Positions 44,520-54,553 are shown, counted from the stretch's first letter. The stretch is 64,000 nucleotides of DNA from Gracilimonas sp040877545 (GCA_040877545.1 JBBDNN010000006.1:108929-172928); one strand, 5' to 3'. Numbers and translations are program-made. Notes: generated by a model from the letters alone, not told the origin.

Positions 44520-45630
44520 ATGGCAGTAAATACAGATCATTTAAATTACCTTTATGAGCGTGTGGACGCGCTCAGGAGGTATCTTTGACTACGACAAACG
44601 CAAAGTCCGAATAATAGAACAAACCGAACAAACCCAGGACCCCAATTTTTGGGATGATCCCGCAAAAGCTCAGACGGTCATGAAAGGCATTGATCACGAA
44701 AAGAGCCTGGTAGAAGAATGGGATAGGTTGAATGAACTCCGTGAAAGCATCAAAGTATACCAGGAATTCCAGGAAATGGGAGAGGATGTAAGCGAGGAGT
44801 TAGAATCTGAATACAAAAAGCTCGAAAAAAAGCTTGAAGACCTTGAGCTGCAAAATATGCTCAGCGGCGAAGATGATCACCGTGATGCGGTTATTAATTT
44901 TAATCCTGGTGCAGGTGGTACAGAAAGTCAGGATTGGGCAGAAATGCTGTACCGGATGTACCTCCGGTGGGCAGAAAAAGCTGGTTTTAAGGTTTTTAAT
45001 ATTGACTACCAATCTGGAGATGTTGCAGGCATTAAAAGTGCCACCATCGAAGTACAGGGAAATAATGCTTACGGTTTTCTAAAAGCCGAAAGTGGTGTTC
45101 ATCGCCTGGTTCGAGTTTCACCATTCGACAGTAATGCCCGCCGCCATACCTCTTTTTGTTCAGTATTTGTGGCTCCACTTATTGATGAAACTATAGATGT
45201 AAACATCAATGAAAGTGAAGTGGAGTTGCAACGTTTTCACTCCAGCGGCGCAGGCGGACAAAATGTAAATAAAGTAGAAACCGGGGTACGTCTGATTTGG
45301 GAAGGAGAATTATCCGATGGCAGGAGAGAAAAGGTTGTGGCGGAATGTCAGCAGGAACGTTCGCAGCTTCAAAACCGGGAAAAGGCGATGGTGCTGCTAA
45401 AGTCGCGGATCTATGAATTAGAAAAAGAAATTAAGGAAGCGGAAAAAGCCCAGCTGGAAGGCTCCAAAAGTAAAAATGAGTGGGGTTCACAAATCAGAAG
45501 TTATGTATTTGATGATCGCCGGGTGAAAGATCACCGTACAAATTACGAAACCTCGGATGTGGATGGAGTAATGGACGGCGACCTGGATGAATTTATAAAA
45601 GCTTACCTCTTGCAAGATGCAGATCAATAA
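44520..45630 (+). CDS. prfB: Peptide chain release factor 2, programmed +1 frameshift
   Basis: Peptide chain release factor for UGA/UAA. A start at ATG 44520 reads 22 codons (MAVNTDHLNYLYERVDALRR, then YL) to an in-frame TGA at 44586-44588. Skipping one T after CTT (44583-44585) brings in the DYDKRKVRIIEQ frame that runs to 45630, for about 369 residues. Shine-Dalgarno-like AGGAGG lies at 44574-44579, just as in the well-known prfB autoregulation. In the body the codon-recognition SPF motif (VSPFDSNARRHTS) and the catalytic GGQ (SGAGGQNVNKVE) are clear. A coding start at 44554 in the other frame is not needed. The end overlaps nadB by 14 bases. Confidence 0.95.
44574..44589 (+). other. prfB programmed frameshift site
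   Basis: AGGAGG (44574-44579), then TAT, the slippery CTT (44583-44585), stop TGA (44586-44588) and a C at 44589. This matches the conserved prfB frameshift window (SD-like hexamer, CUU UGA C). When RF2 is scarce the ribosome pauses on UGA and slips +1 to TTT, continuing into GAC. Confidence 0.93.
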
Positions 45631-47203
45631 CTTCGATTTCCTGGTAATCGGCAGTGGAATTGCTGGCCTCACGTTTGCTTTAAAAGCGGCTGAGTATGGA
45701 AAAGTTGCCGTTGTAACCAAACGTGAAATGATGGAGGCGAATACCAGATATGCCCAAGGTGGAATTGCCGGCGTATTAGGTACTGGAAAAGATTCATTTG
45801 AAAAACATATCCAGGATACTTTGACCGCCGGGGCAGGGTTATGCAATAAAAAAGCAGTAGAATTGGTAGTGAGAGAAGGTCCCAATTTAATCAGGGAATT
45901 AATTGAATACGGGGTACAGTTCACCAAAAAAAGAGGAAAGCTTGATCTTGGCAGGGAAGGCGGACATTCAGAAAATCGCATAATACATGCAGCCGACGCA
46001 ACAGGATTTGAGATAGAGCAAGTGATGGTAAAGAAAGTGCGTGAGCATGAAAATATTCACTTGTTTGAACATTATTTTGCCATGGAGCTGCTTACAGAGC
46101 ATCACCTTGGGGTAAATACAGATCATCTCGATTCCATCCATTGCTTTGGAGCCTATGTACTGGATGAAAAAGCGGACAAAGTACATCGCATGCTGGCTAA
46201 GGCCACGATTATTGCAGCAGGGGGAGCAGGGGAAGTGTACCAACATACCACCAACCCCTCAATTGCAACGGGAGATGGAATTGCGATGGCTTACCGGGCA
46301 AATGCCGAAATCGAAAATATGGAGTTCGTACAGTTTCATCCCACCAGTTTAAATATTCCCGAAGCTAATTCATTTTTGATTTCCGAAGCGGTTCGTGGGT
46401 TTGGTGGAATCCTGCGGAATTCAGCAGGGGAAGCTTTCATGGCAGAATATGACGAACGAAAAGAACTGGCTCCACGCGATATTGTAGCACGTGCTATAGA
46501 TCATCAGCTTAAGAAAAGAGGAGACGAAAGTGTGTACCTGGATGTCACTCATTTAGAAGCAGAGAAGATCATTAAAAAATTCCCCACCATTTATGAAAAC
46601 TGCCGTGGCTTCGGGCTCGATATCACCAAAGAACAAATACCGGTAGTGCCTGCAACACATTATACCTGTGGTGGAATTTCCACCGACCTGGATGGCCAAA
46701 CCACCATACAACGACTTTTTGCCTGTGGCGAAACTGCGAGTACCGGGCTTCATGGCGCAAATCGTTTGGCTTCCAATAGCTTATTAGAATCATTGGTTTT
46801 TGCGGATAGAGCGGTAAAAAAAGCTATTAAACAAGTTCCGGAATTTAAATTTAATGACGACATTCCGGAATGGGATGAAAGCGGAACCGTTAATACAGAA
46901 GAGTGGGTTTTAATTTCACACAATCGGCAGGAGTTAAAGCAAATCATGTGGGATTATGTTGGAATTGTACGAAGTAATCTCCGGCTCGAACGTGCTATGC
47001 GACGTATTGAATTATTAAATGAGGAAGTAGAAGATTTTTATAATCGCACAAGAGTAAGTGTTCCGCTGTGTGAACTTCGGAACTTGGTAAGTGTTGGATA
47101 TATGATAGTGCGGGCAGCTATGCAGCGAAAGGAAAGCCGCGGATTGCATTATAACACCGACTATCCGGAAACCATGGAAGAATCTCAACCCACGGTAATA
47201 TAA
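45617..47203 (+). CDS. nadB: L-aspartate oxidase
   Basis: 528 residues. FAD motif VIGSGIAGLTFALKAAEYG at the start, then ANTRYAQGGIAGVLG, HSENRIIHAADATG, EFVQFHPTSL, APRDIVARAID and FACGETASTGLHGANRLASNSLLE, all landmarks of L-aspartate oxidase rather than succinate dehydrogenase. It makes iminoaspartate for NAD synthesis with quinolinate synthase (not in this window). Overlaps the prfB end by 14 bases. Confidence 0.9.
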   Translation: MQINNFDFLVIGSGIAGLTFALKAAEYGKVAVVTKREMMEANTRYAQGGIAGVLGTGKDSFEKHIQDTLTAGAGLCNKKAVELVVREGPNLIRELIEYGVQFTKKRGKLDLGREGGHSENRIIHAADATGFEIEQVMVKKVREHENIHLFEHYFAMELLTEHHLGVNTDHLDSIHCFGAYVLDEKADKVHRMLAKATIIAAGGAGEVYQHTTNPSIATGDGIAMAYRANAEIENMEFVQFHPTSLNIPEANSFLISEAVRGFGGILRNSAGEAFMAEYDERKELAPRDIVARAIDHQLKKRGDESVYLDVTHLEAEKIIKKFPTIYENCRGFGLDITKEQIPVVPATHYTCGGISTDLDGQTTIQRLFACGETASTGLHGANRLASNSLLESLVFADRAVKKAIKQVPEFKFNDDIPEWDESGTVNTEEWVLISHNRQELKQIMWDYVGIVRSNLRLERAMRRIELLNEEVEDFYNRTRVSVPLCELRNLVSVGYMIVRAAMQRKESRGLHYNTDYPETMEESQPTVI

Positions 47204-47258
47204 AAGGGCGGCTATAAGCCACTCTTTAAATTCTCTATTTTTTAATTTAAAGGCAGAC

Positions 47259-48251
47259 ATGAAAATACTCTTCATCGGCGGTACCGGAAACATCAGCACA
47301 TCAGCCAGTAAACGGGCAATATCACAGGGGGTTGATTTGTATTTGCTGACCAGGGGTACTACCGGTGTGAAAATTCCCGGAGCCAAGATAATCGAGGGAG
47401 ATATCTACAATGAAAAAATTCAGGATAAACTAAAAGACCATACATGGGATGTGGTTGTAAACTGGGTTGCTTTCACCCCAAACCATATTGAAAATGATAT
47501 TAAACTGTTCCTTGGAAAAACGAAACAATACATTTTTATCAGCTCGGCATCTATTTACCAGAAGCCAACCACCAGGCATGTAACCACCGAGTCAACACCG
47601 CTCTACAATCCATTTTGGCAGTATTCCCGTGATAAAATTGACTGCGAAAATTTGCTGATGAAAACGTATCGTGAACAGGATTTTCCGGTGACTATTGTTC
47701 GTCCTTCTCATACCTACGATAATGTTATTCCGGTATCCATCGGCGGCTGGACTGAATACACCATCGTCGATCGGATGAAAAAAGGGAAGAAGGCGATTAT
47801 TCACGGTGACGGCACCTCGTTATGGACTCTCACGCATGCAGAGGATTTTGCCAAAGGTTTTAATGGGCTGCTGGGACATTCACAAGCTATTGGCCATGCT
47901 ATTCAAATTACTTCTGATGAGGTATTGACCTGGAATCAAATCTACGAAACGTTAGCAGATGCAGCCGGAGTTGAGTTAAATGCAGTACATATATCTTCGG
48001 AGTTTATTGGAAAAGTAGAGCCGGAGTTAAAAGACGGATTGTTGGGAGATAAATCTCATTGTGCTATTTTTGATAACTCAAAGATCAAGAGTCTTGTACC
48101 GGAGTTTAAAGCTACCATTCCTTTCAGGGAAGGAATAAAACGAACGTTGGATTGGTTTGAAGCTGGTAGTGAACGGATGGTTGTGAATTCAGAAACCAAT
48201 AAGAAGATGGATAAGATTATTGAAGCAAATGAGAGTAAATTAAACCTTTGA
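47259..48251 (+). CDS. NAD-dependent epimerase/dehydratase family protein
   Basis: 330 residues. Rossmann KILFIGGTGNISTSAS at the N-terminus, VVVNWVAFTP strand, ISSASIYQ and later FWQYSRDKIDCENLL (tyrosine/lysine region) and VTIVRPSHTYDN. Extended SDR of the type often annotated as NAD-dependent epimerase. A catalytic YxxxK is seen as YSRDK. Substrate unknown. Confidence 0.8.
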   Translation: MKILFIGGTGNISTSASKRAISQGVDLYLLTRGTTGVKIPGAKIIEGDIYNEKIQDKLKDHTWDVVVNWVAFTPNHIENDIKLFLGKTKQYIFISSASIYQKPTTRHVTTESTPLYNPFWQYSRDKIDCENLLMKTYREQDFPVTIVRPSHTYDNVIPVSIGGWTEYTIVDRMKKGKKAIIHGDGTSLWTLTHAEDFAKGFNGLLGHSQAIGHAIQITSDEVLTWNQIYETLADAAGVELNAVHISSEFIGKVEPELKDGLLGDKSHCAIFDNSKIKSLVPEFKATIPFREGIKRTLDWFEAGSERMVVNSETNKKMDKIIEANESKLNL

Positions 48252-48277
48252 TCATTATTCTTTTCTAAAAAAATGTT

Positions 48278-48760
48278 ATGGATAAATTTAAATTACAAGA
48301 AGAAGTAGCTGATAAAATAAGAATTTATGAGGGTGAGTTACTCCAGCTGGCCTCAATGTTTTTATATAACTGGACGGAAGGACCATGGACACCAAATCCT
48401 TTGACGCCTGAACAAATTAAAGAGCTGGAAAAGGGAATTGAAGAAGCTGAAAGCGGTTTAACATACACAATGGATGAAGTGTATAAAATCTTTGAAGAAA
48501 AGTATGGGTATGCAAGGGAGAAATCGGTGGAATATGAAGCTGAGCAAGATGAAGCATTAAGAAGGGAATTGATGAAAATGCTGGATTATATTAGCCTGGA
48601 GCATTTAATTCGGTTAGATATTTTTCTCGAAAGTCATGAAAAACCATCAGCGTGGAAAGAGCTAAGTAAAGAGAATCAAGCTTCTATACAGCGTGGCAAA
48701 GAAGACTCAAAAGCAGGAAGAGTAACGGATGCAGCTGAGTTTCTAAAAAAGCACGGCTAA
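48278..48760 (+). CDS. Antitoxin-like protein with duplicated tail motif
   Basis: 160 residues, acidic, helical, unlike a short antitoxin. Two related segments are seen: LTPEQIKELEKGIEEAESGL (about 42-61, followed by a MDEVYKIFEEKYG stretch) and LSKENQASIQRGKEDSKAGR (about 129-148, followed by VTDAAEFLKKHG). The second is the typical C-terminal toxin-binding tail of small addiction-module antitoxins. A ParE/RelE-type gene starts 2 bases after the stop. Antitoxin role is inferred from the pair. Confidence 0.6.
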   Translation: MDKFKLQEEVADKIRIYEGELLQLASMFLYNWTEGPWTPNPLTPEQIKELEKGIEEAESGLTYTMDEVYKIFEEKYGYAREKSVEYEAEQDEALRRELMKMLDYISLEHLIRLDIFLESHEKPSAWKELSKENQASIQRGKEDSKAGRVTDAAEFLKKHG

Positions 48761-48762
48761 AA

Positions 48763-49050
48763 ATGAATTTTAAAATAAAATTCACAGATGAAGCCAGGAA
48801 AAATTACAGCTCAATTAAAAAATATTTTGATGAGTTTGGTACAAAAGTCACAAACAATTTTAGGCAAAGACTCAATCAGTGCTTTCAACTCTTAGAACAA
48901 AATCCCAACCTGTTCCCCTTATTTGATAACCAAAACCAAATTAGAAAGGCTGTTCTAATAAAAGAAGTTTCTGTTTTTTATGAGATAGTAAAAAAAGAAG
49001 TGCATATACTTGCCATTATCAATAACAGAAAGAAGCTTCCAAAATTTTAA
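48763..49050 (+). CDS. RelE/ParE-type toxin
   Basis: 95 residues with the family pattern FKIKFTDEARKNYSSIKKYF, FRQRLNQCFQLLEQNPNLFPL, KAVLIKEVSVFYEIV and VHILAIINNRKKLP. It should be a ribosome-dependent mRNA interferase (RelE) or gyrase inhibitor (ParE); the motif alone does not decide. Two bases from the antitoxin-like gene, coaE follows 3 bases on. Confidence 0.8.
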   Translation: MNFKIKFTDEARKNYSSIKKYFDEFGTKVTNNFRQRLNQCFQLLEQNPNLFPLFDNQNQIRKAVLIKEVSVFYEIVKKEVHILAIINNRKKLPKF

Positions 49051-49053
49051 CCC

Positions 49054-49650
49054 ATGATCAAAGTCGGTATTACTGGTGGAATTGGTTCAGGAAAAACTAC
49101 TTTTTGTAAGGAGTGGGAAAAACTGGGAGTCTATGTTTTATATGCTGATGATTTCGCCAAAAACCTGATGCAGGATGATGAAGAGCTCCGGGGAAAAATC
49201 AAACATGCTTTTGGGGAAGCAGCCTATCAGCCGGATGGAAAGTTAAACCGTTCATATCTTGCAACAGAAGCATTCGAAAAGGGGAGGGTTGAGGAATTGA
49301 ATGCACTCGTACATCCTGTTTTGTGGAAAAGAGTGGAAGATTTAGCTGAACAAAAAGCAAAAGAAGGAGTTGAAATATTTGCCAAAGAAGCAGCCATACT
49401 GCTAAATAATGGCCGGCCGGAACATCTGGACTATGTAATTTTGTTACTATCTGACGAGGAAAAAAGAACACAACGGGTGATGAAAAGAGACAATGCCGAA
49501 AAGGAGCAGATATTATCCCGCATTGAAAAACAACCTGATTTTGAATCTTTAACTCACTTAAGTGACTTTATAGTGCTTAATGATGGCACTCTTGAAGAAC
49601 TGAAGAAAAAAGCAGATGAAATACTCAATTTGATAAAGGAAATTGACTAA
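49054..49650 (+). CDS. coaE: Dephospho-CoA kinase
   Basis: 198 residues. P-loop GITGGIGSGKTTFCKEW at the start, YADDFAKNLMQ, LNALVHPVLWKRV and EAAILLNNG. It phosphorylates dephospho-CoA at the 3' position to give CoA. Full length for the family. Three bases after the toxin gene, so probably co-transcribed. Confidence 0.9.
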   Translation: MIKVGITGGIGSGKTTFCKEWEKLGVYVLYADDFAKNLMQDDEELRGKIKHAFGEAAYQPDGKLNRSYLATEAFEKGRVEELNALVHPVLWKRVEDLAEQKAKEGVEIFAKEAAILLNNGRPEHLDYVILLLSDEEKRTQRVMKRDNAEKEQILSRIEKQPDFESLTHLSDFIVLNDGTLEELKKKADEILNLIKEID

Positions 49651-49736
49651 TTAGAATCTCGCAATGGCACAGAGTTTGTCTTTAAAAAGTAGCTATATTT
49701 AATAGAAAAGCACTCCGTAAAGAAATTCAATTTGCT

Positions 49737-50762
49737 ATGGTAAAAGAAAAAGAGCAACGGCTGGTAACTTTAGAAGAATATATAATTCAATCTCAGAACA
49801 GATTCCCCGGTGCCACCGGGGAACTTTCCCAGTTGCTCAGAGATATTGGGCTGGCTTCAAAAATTATTTCAAGAGAAGTAAACAAAGCCGGAATTACAAA
49901 TATTCTCGGTCTTGACGGTTCAAAAAATATACATGGCGAATCTGTAAAAAAGCTGGATTTATTTGCCGACCAACAGCTCATCTCCGCACTTGATCGTTCC
50001 CTGATTACCTGCATGGTAATTTCTGAAGAAAATGATGGCGTAGTAAAATTGAGCAGTCAGGGCGGAAAATATATTGTCTATCTCGATCCGTTGGATGGCT
50101 CCTCAAATATTGACGTAAATGTGTCGATAGGAAGCATTTTTTCTGTTTATATGAGAGAAACGCGTTATGACCCTACGATTCGTGAAGAGGATGCTTTACA
50201 ACCAGGCGTAAAGCAGGTAGCAGCAGGTTATGTACTGTATGGTTCCAGTACTACGCTGGCTTATACAACCGGACTTGGAGTTACCTTATTTACCCTGGAT
50301 CCAAGTATAGGGGAGTATATTTTGTGTGAACATCAAATTAAAATGCCGGAACATGGTGGTATTTATAGTATCAATGAAGGAAGCTATAATTCCTGGGACC
50401 TGGGACTTAAGAAGTACATCAAATATTGTCAGGAAGAGGATTCCGAAACCGGCCGGCCGTATTCCGCACGATACATTGGTTCGATGGTAGCGGATATTCA
50501 CCGGACATTAATTCAGGGTGGAATTTTTATATATCCCCATAGTAAACGGTATCCAAACGGAAAACTGCGGTTAATGTACGAATGCAATCCCTTGGGTTTT
50601 ATTATAGAACAAGCAGGTGGAATGGCAACAGACGGTGAAAAGCGCATAATGGAAATCCAGCCGAAAGCTATCCATCAGCAAACACCTATATTTATTGGTT
50701 CCAAAAAGAATGTCGAAACAGTGATGTCCTTCTTAAAAGAATATGAAGCAGTTGAGCACTAA
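49737..50762 (+). CDS. fbp: Fructose-1,6-bisphosphatase class I
   Basis: 341 residues. Metal motif YLDPLDGSSNIDVNV (about 116-130), upstream SEEND and the C-terminal EQAGGMATDGEKRIMEI are the class I FBPase signatures. It dephosphorylates fructose-1,6-bisphosphate for gluconeogenesis. Converges with the GH9 gene; 27 bases between, no hairpin seen. Confidence 0.92.
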   Translation: MVKEKEQRLVTLEEYIIQSQNRFPGATGELSQLLRDIGLASKIISREVNKAGITNILGLDGSKNIHGESVKKLDLFADQQLISALDRSLITCMVISEENDGVVKLSSQGGKYIVYLDPLDGSSNIDVNVSIGSIFSVYMRETRYDPTIREEDALQPGVKQVAAGYVLYGSSTTLAYTTGLGVTLFTLDPSIGEYILCEHQIKMPEHGGIYSINEGSYNSWDLGLKKYIKYCQEEDSETGRPYSARYIGSMVADIHRTLIQGGIFIYPHSKRYPNGKLRLMYECNPLGFIIEQAGGMATDGEKRIMEIQPKAIHQQTPIFIGSKKNVETVMSFLKEYEAVEH

Positions 50763-50789
50763 CAAGCCCTTAATTCTTGCACCTGACTT

Positions 50790-53264
50790 CTACTCCCCAT
50801 TCAACACCTCATCCGCCGCCAAAGTCAGGAACATAAAATTGGTAGCAGCTCCACCAATTACATATTCTGTTTGCTGCCAAAAGAAAGGCCAGTGTTTAAG
50901 TTCTGGTAAATTTGGACGAATTAAACCCGTGCCAGAAATCACTCCACCGGGGATGTATGACCAATCCGCCCGGTTCGTGCCATAAGCTGTGGTTGGCGAT
51001 TTATATCCAACTCCCGAAACATAAGACATTGTGTTTTCTCCCTGATGCACTCCTAAAACATATTGGAGTGGATTGATGAAATTCTCTTTTGGAAAAAGAT
51101 CAGGATAATGATCAAACAGGAAATACTGGCGAACAGCATGATCCTCAATCGTCCAGCCGGCTCCCCAAATGGCAGGATTATAAGGAACTCCATAGGGATT
51201 ATTTGCCATGGCTTCCTGAACTGTTTCTGCATAAACAGCTAATGAATCTTCAAAAGACTGTTTGAATTCTTCATCTTCAATATCAGAAATTACACGGCTT
51301 ACAGCCCAGCCATTTCCGCTCATGTTACTCACTACCGATTCTTTGCTAAGCGCCAAATGATCTAGATATTTTTTGTCTTTGGTTGAGATATATAATTCCG
51401 TTGCCGCATTAATTCCGGGACCGCGCAACACTTCATCAGGATTGGTATACGCTTCAAAAATTTCCCTGGCAGTGGTGAGGCTTCTGTTTGCAAGTTCTGC
51501 ATCATAATCATTCAAAACTCTTCCTGCGGCGGCAAGCCCTGACACTACCCCCAATGCTCTCCAAGGATTTTCCTCGGTAAAAACCCACCGATCATCCATA
51601 CCCGGTCCATCAACTCCTTCTGTATATTTGATGTTATCGGTCATGGTGGCGGCATCTCCCAAATGCACATACTGACGAATATGATTGCTGATAATTCCGC
51701 GATATAAACGCCCGAGATTCTCATATCCACCCAAAATGCTAAGCAATCCGTGCTCTATTTGTTGAAGCACATCTGCCTTTCCATCCGGTTGATGTATTTC
51801 CACGAGTTTATTGGATTGATCAATCGTGGTTTGATCATAATTCACTCCAAAATTCTCGTAAATATAAGCCAGCTTTAAAACGGTTCCGGCTTGTGATTCC
51901 ACACGAAGATCATAATCACCTGCATCATGCCAGCCGCCGGCATCTAATCCGGGAACAGCTTTAAGAGGCTCAAAATCGGTGAGGGTAGAAGGGCCCTGCA
52001 AATAGCCATCAAAATGATTGGTATCGCTAGGAGCCATCAATGCATCATCAAGATGACAGGCGCCATGCCAGGCCCGGTATTTTTCATTAACTCTCATATG
52101 GCACATTTGCACCGGCAGGAAATATTCCAGTGTAGATTGCCAGGTTTTATCATCAAAAATTGTTTCATCAATTCTGAAAGGGTGGCTTTTATATTCCCCC
52201 GTCTCCACATAATAAATGCCCGGTTCTTCTATTTCCGAAAAATTAAAAGTTTGATACTTATAGCGCAGAAAATTACCCCAGTCCTCATTATTTGCTCTCA
52301 ATACTGAGGTATTCTCACCTTCCGCATTCACTCTCTTCAAAGTGGTGGTTGCAGCTGAATTAAGTAATGTATCCATTTCAATAACGGCCCTTTTTTGTTG
52401 GGAAGGGTGATATCCCAGCTGGGAAACCTGTATCACCGGTTCGCGCCGCCAATCCGGATCTATTCTTGGGGTGATTTTCCACCGGACAGCTCCTTCTGTT
52501 GCTCCGCTTTCAATTAAACTGCGAACTATAAACCAGCCGTTGTTATGATTAAAACGCCCATCCAGAAGTGATAACTGGCCTTGCAGATTTTCAATAACCA
52601 GTCGTTCATGCTTCTCTTCAGGAGCAACAATTAGTTTTTGTCCGGTAGCCATCGAGGAAGGTTGAAGCTCGCCATCCTCATCCGCCACCATTTCTCCAAC
52701 CGGCTGGCGGGGAAATGTTCCGGCTTTACTATCCATAAAATAACCTTTGCCAAATAATTTTTGTGGGAAGAGTTCAAGATTAAAACCGACTTTCCCAACC
52801 CATTCTTCAGGCAACGGCTCATCAAGATCTACCGAAATAATTACTGAAGAACCTTCGCCGGGTTCTATATTTACATCATAAAAGAAATTCAGGTCAGGAT
52901 AGATAATAGGATTAAATCCCTGCCGGTTTTGGGAAGAATCTGGATAAACCAACCGTGCAGTTAGAGAATGGTTCTCTGCATCAATATCACGCTTCAGTAA
53001 TTTGGGAACGGGCGACCATTGTCCCGGAGAGGGTTCCAGCCGCAGATCACCATTAGTGGCCATTCTGTCATCATGTAAAATAATTTCTATTCCTCCCTGA
53101 TGGCCAACTGCATAATCATTATTAAAGAAAATCACATCAAAACCATGTGTGCCCAGGTAACCTTCCTTCTGAACAGTAACAGCAGGGTCGGGTTGTTGGG
53201 AAAAGAATGCAATGAGTGCAATTAAAGGGATGATCAGGAAAGAAAATATTTTGATGTAATTCAT
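50790..53264 (-). CDS. Secreted glycoside hydrolase family 9
   Basis: 824 residues. Hydrophobic signal at 1-22; about 25-275 a beta-rich region of unknown type; about 277-365 an Ig-like CelD_N domain (VIQVSQLGYHPSQQKRAVIE); then the GH9 (alpha/alpha)6 catalytic domain (about 370-824). Catalytic residues: Asp447/Asp450 in GGWHDAGDYD and Glu800 in WQQTEYVIGGAA. The usual PPHHR loop near the C-terminal His is replaced here by GYKSPTTAYGTNR, so the +1 subsite differs. Probably acts on beta-1,4-glucans; works with the GH5 gene upstream (23 bases). Confidence 0.85.
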   Translation of the reverse strand: MNYIKIFSFLIIPLIALIAFFSQQPDPAVTVQKEGYLGTHGFDVIFFNNDYAVGHQGGIEIILHDDRMATNGDLRLEPSPGQWSPVPKLLKRDIDAENHSLTARLVYPDSSQNRQGFNPIIYPDLNFFYDVNIEPGEGSSVIISVDLDEPLPEEWVGKVGFNLELFPQKLFGKGYFMDSKAGTFPRQPVGEMVADEDGELQPSSMATGQKLIVAPEEKHERLVIENLQGQLSLLDGRFNHNNGWFIVRSLIESGATEGAVRWKITPRIDPDWRREPVIQVSQLGYHPSQQKRAVIEMDTLLNSAATTTLKRVNAEGENTSVLRANNEDWGNFLRYKYQTFNFSEIEEPGIYYVETGEYKSHPFRIDETIFDDKTWQSTLEYFLPVQMCHMRVNEKYRAWHGACHLDDALMAPSDTNHFDGYLQGPSTLTDFEPLKAVPGLDAGGWHDAGDYDLRVESQAGTVLKLAYIYENFGVNYDQTTIDQSNKLVEIHQPDGKADVLQQIEHGLLSILGGYENLGRLYRGIISNHIRQYVHLGDAATMTDNIKYTEGVDGPGMDDRWVFTEENPWRALGVVSGLAAAGRVLNDYDAELANRSLTTAREIFEAYTNPDEVLRGPGINAATELYISTKDKKYLDHLALSKESVVSNMSGNGWAVSRVISDIEDEEFKQSFEDSLAVYAETVQEAMANNPYGVPYNPAIWGAGWTIEDHAVRQYFLFDHYPDLFPKENFINPLQYVLGVHQGENTMSYVSGVGYKSPTTAYGTNRADWSYIPGGVISGTGLIRPNLPELKHWPFFWQQTEYVIGGAATNFMFLTLAADEVLNGE

Positions 53265-53287
53265 GGCTATAATTTTTATATGATTAT

Positions 53288-54313
53288 TTACTCGTTTAAT
53301 TCACCCATTTTCTCTTTGAAAAAATGTCCTTGCCGGGTGGGCTCAAAATTCCAGCTCTCGATAAGTTGGGGCGACCATTGTGGATCAAAAACCCAGGCAA
53401 CCCAGGAAATTCCCCGCTCTTCAAAAAAATTAATAATGGCGTTTCCGTAGGTTTCATCACCTATTACAGGGACATGAGCTCCACGTCCATCTTCACTCAT
53501 AAATCCCAATTCGGTTGCTACAATGGGATAAGTATCGGCCACGAAACCCCAATCATCCTGCCATTTTTCATCCCAGGGCTGATCCCGCTTTTGAGGATAA
53601 GGATGCGTTACGTAGGCAACACCGGGGTAATCTACCGGATCATCAATCACAGGAGTGAGATCGTAGGCCCAATTTAATCCGCCTATAAGCGGAATTACAG
53701 TTTTATCGTGGGCATAAATAATGAAGATTATTTCTTCATGAAGTTCTTTTAATTGTAGCCAGGTAAGTTCTCCAAGTTCACCATTATAAGTTGTGGGCTC
53801 GTTAAAGGTCTCATAAAAAGCGACTACTGTATTTTCTTTATACCGTGCTGCAATGGTCCTCCAGAAACGAAAAGTCTCGGTTTTGGTGGTGCTGTACATA
53901 TTGGATTGATACACCTCTGTTCGCAGGTTACCAATTGAATGCCAGTCGATGATTACATACATGCCCAACTCACCCGCCCATTTTATGCCATCATCCAATA
54001 AATTCAGATACTCCTCATGTCCACGCTCTCTCCAGGCCCTGGGATGAACCGGGAAACGAATCACATTCGCATTAAAGCTCTTGACAGCTTCAAAATATTC
54101 CTTATTCCAATGCCCCGCTTTCTCCAGGCGATCTGGATCAGAGGATGAAACTCCCCTGAAGTTATATACATCCCCATTTTCATCAACAAATCTATTTCCT
54201 TCAACAGATATAAGAGGAAGTGGATGATCGATGTTTTGAGCAGTGGCAGGGCAGGTAAATGAGGAAAATAAGAGAATCAATAAAATAGTTGGTAGTAATC
54301 TAATCTTTTGCAT
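53288..54313 (-). CDS. Secreted glycoside hydrolase family 5
   Basis: 341 residues. Signal peptide (LLPTILLILLFSSFTCPATAQ). GH5 TIM barrel: NVIRFPVHPRAW, VIIDWHSIGN, acid/base Glu172 in YETFNEPTTY, VTHPYPQK, and nucleophile Glu268 in VATELGFM. An endoglucanase-type enzyme by family; exact specificity unknown. Upstream of, and on the same strand as, the GH9 gene, so the two form a small secreted cellulose- or glucan-degrading operon. Confidence 0.85.
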   Translation of the reverse strand: MQKIRLLPTILLILLFSSFTCPATAQNIDHPLPLISVEGNRFVDENGDVYNFRGVSSSDPDRLEKAGHWNKEYFEAVKSFNANVIRFPVHPRAWRERGHEEYLNLLDDGIKWAGELGMYVIIDWHSIGNLRTEVYQSNMYSTTKTETFRFWRTIAARYKENTVVAFYETFNEPTTYNGELGELTWLQLKELHEEIIFIIYAHDKTVIPLIGGLNWAYDLTPVIDDPVDYPGVAYVTHPYPQKRDQPWDEKWQDDWGFVADTYPIVATELGFMSEDGRGAHVPVIGDETYGNAIINFFEERGISWVAWVFDPQWSPQLIESWNFEPTRQGHFFKEKMGELNE

Positions 54314-54553
54314 TGCAGGTACTTATAATGTTTTGAGCTGTGTGTGCTGATTTAATCAAAACATTATACTAAATATATTTCCTTTCGGTAAATAAAAATT
54401 TTACCCAAAGAGAAGATTGAATATGAATTTTAAGAGAACTCGGAGGGGAGTAAAAGAGTGTAGTGGAATGAGTGTTGGCGGATAAATATAGATGTCAGAG
54501 AATTAACCGGGCATCAGATTCTGCTGATAAATACAAAGCCTGGTTTTAGATTC

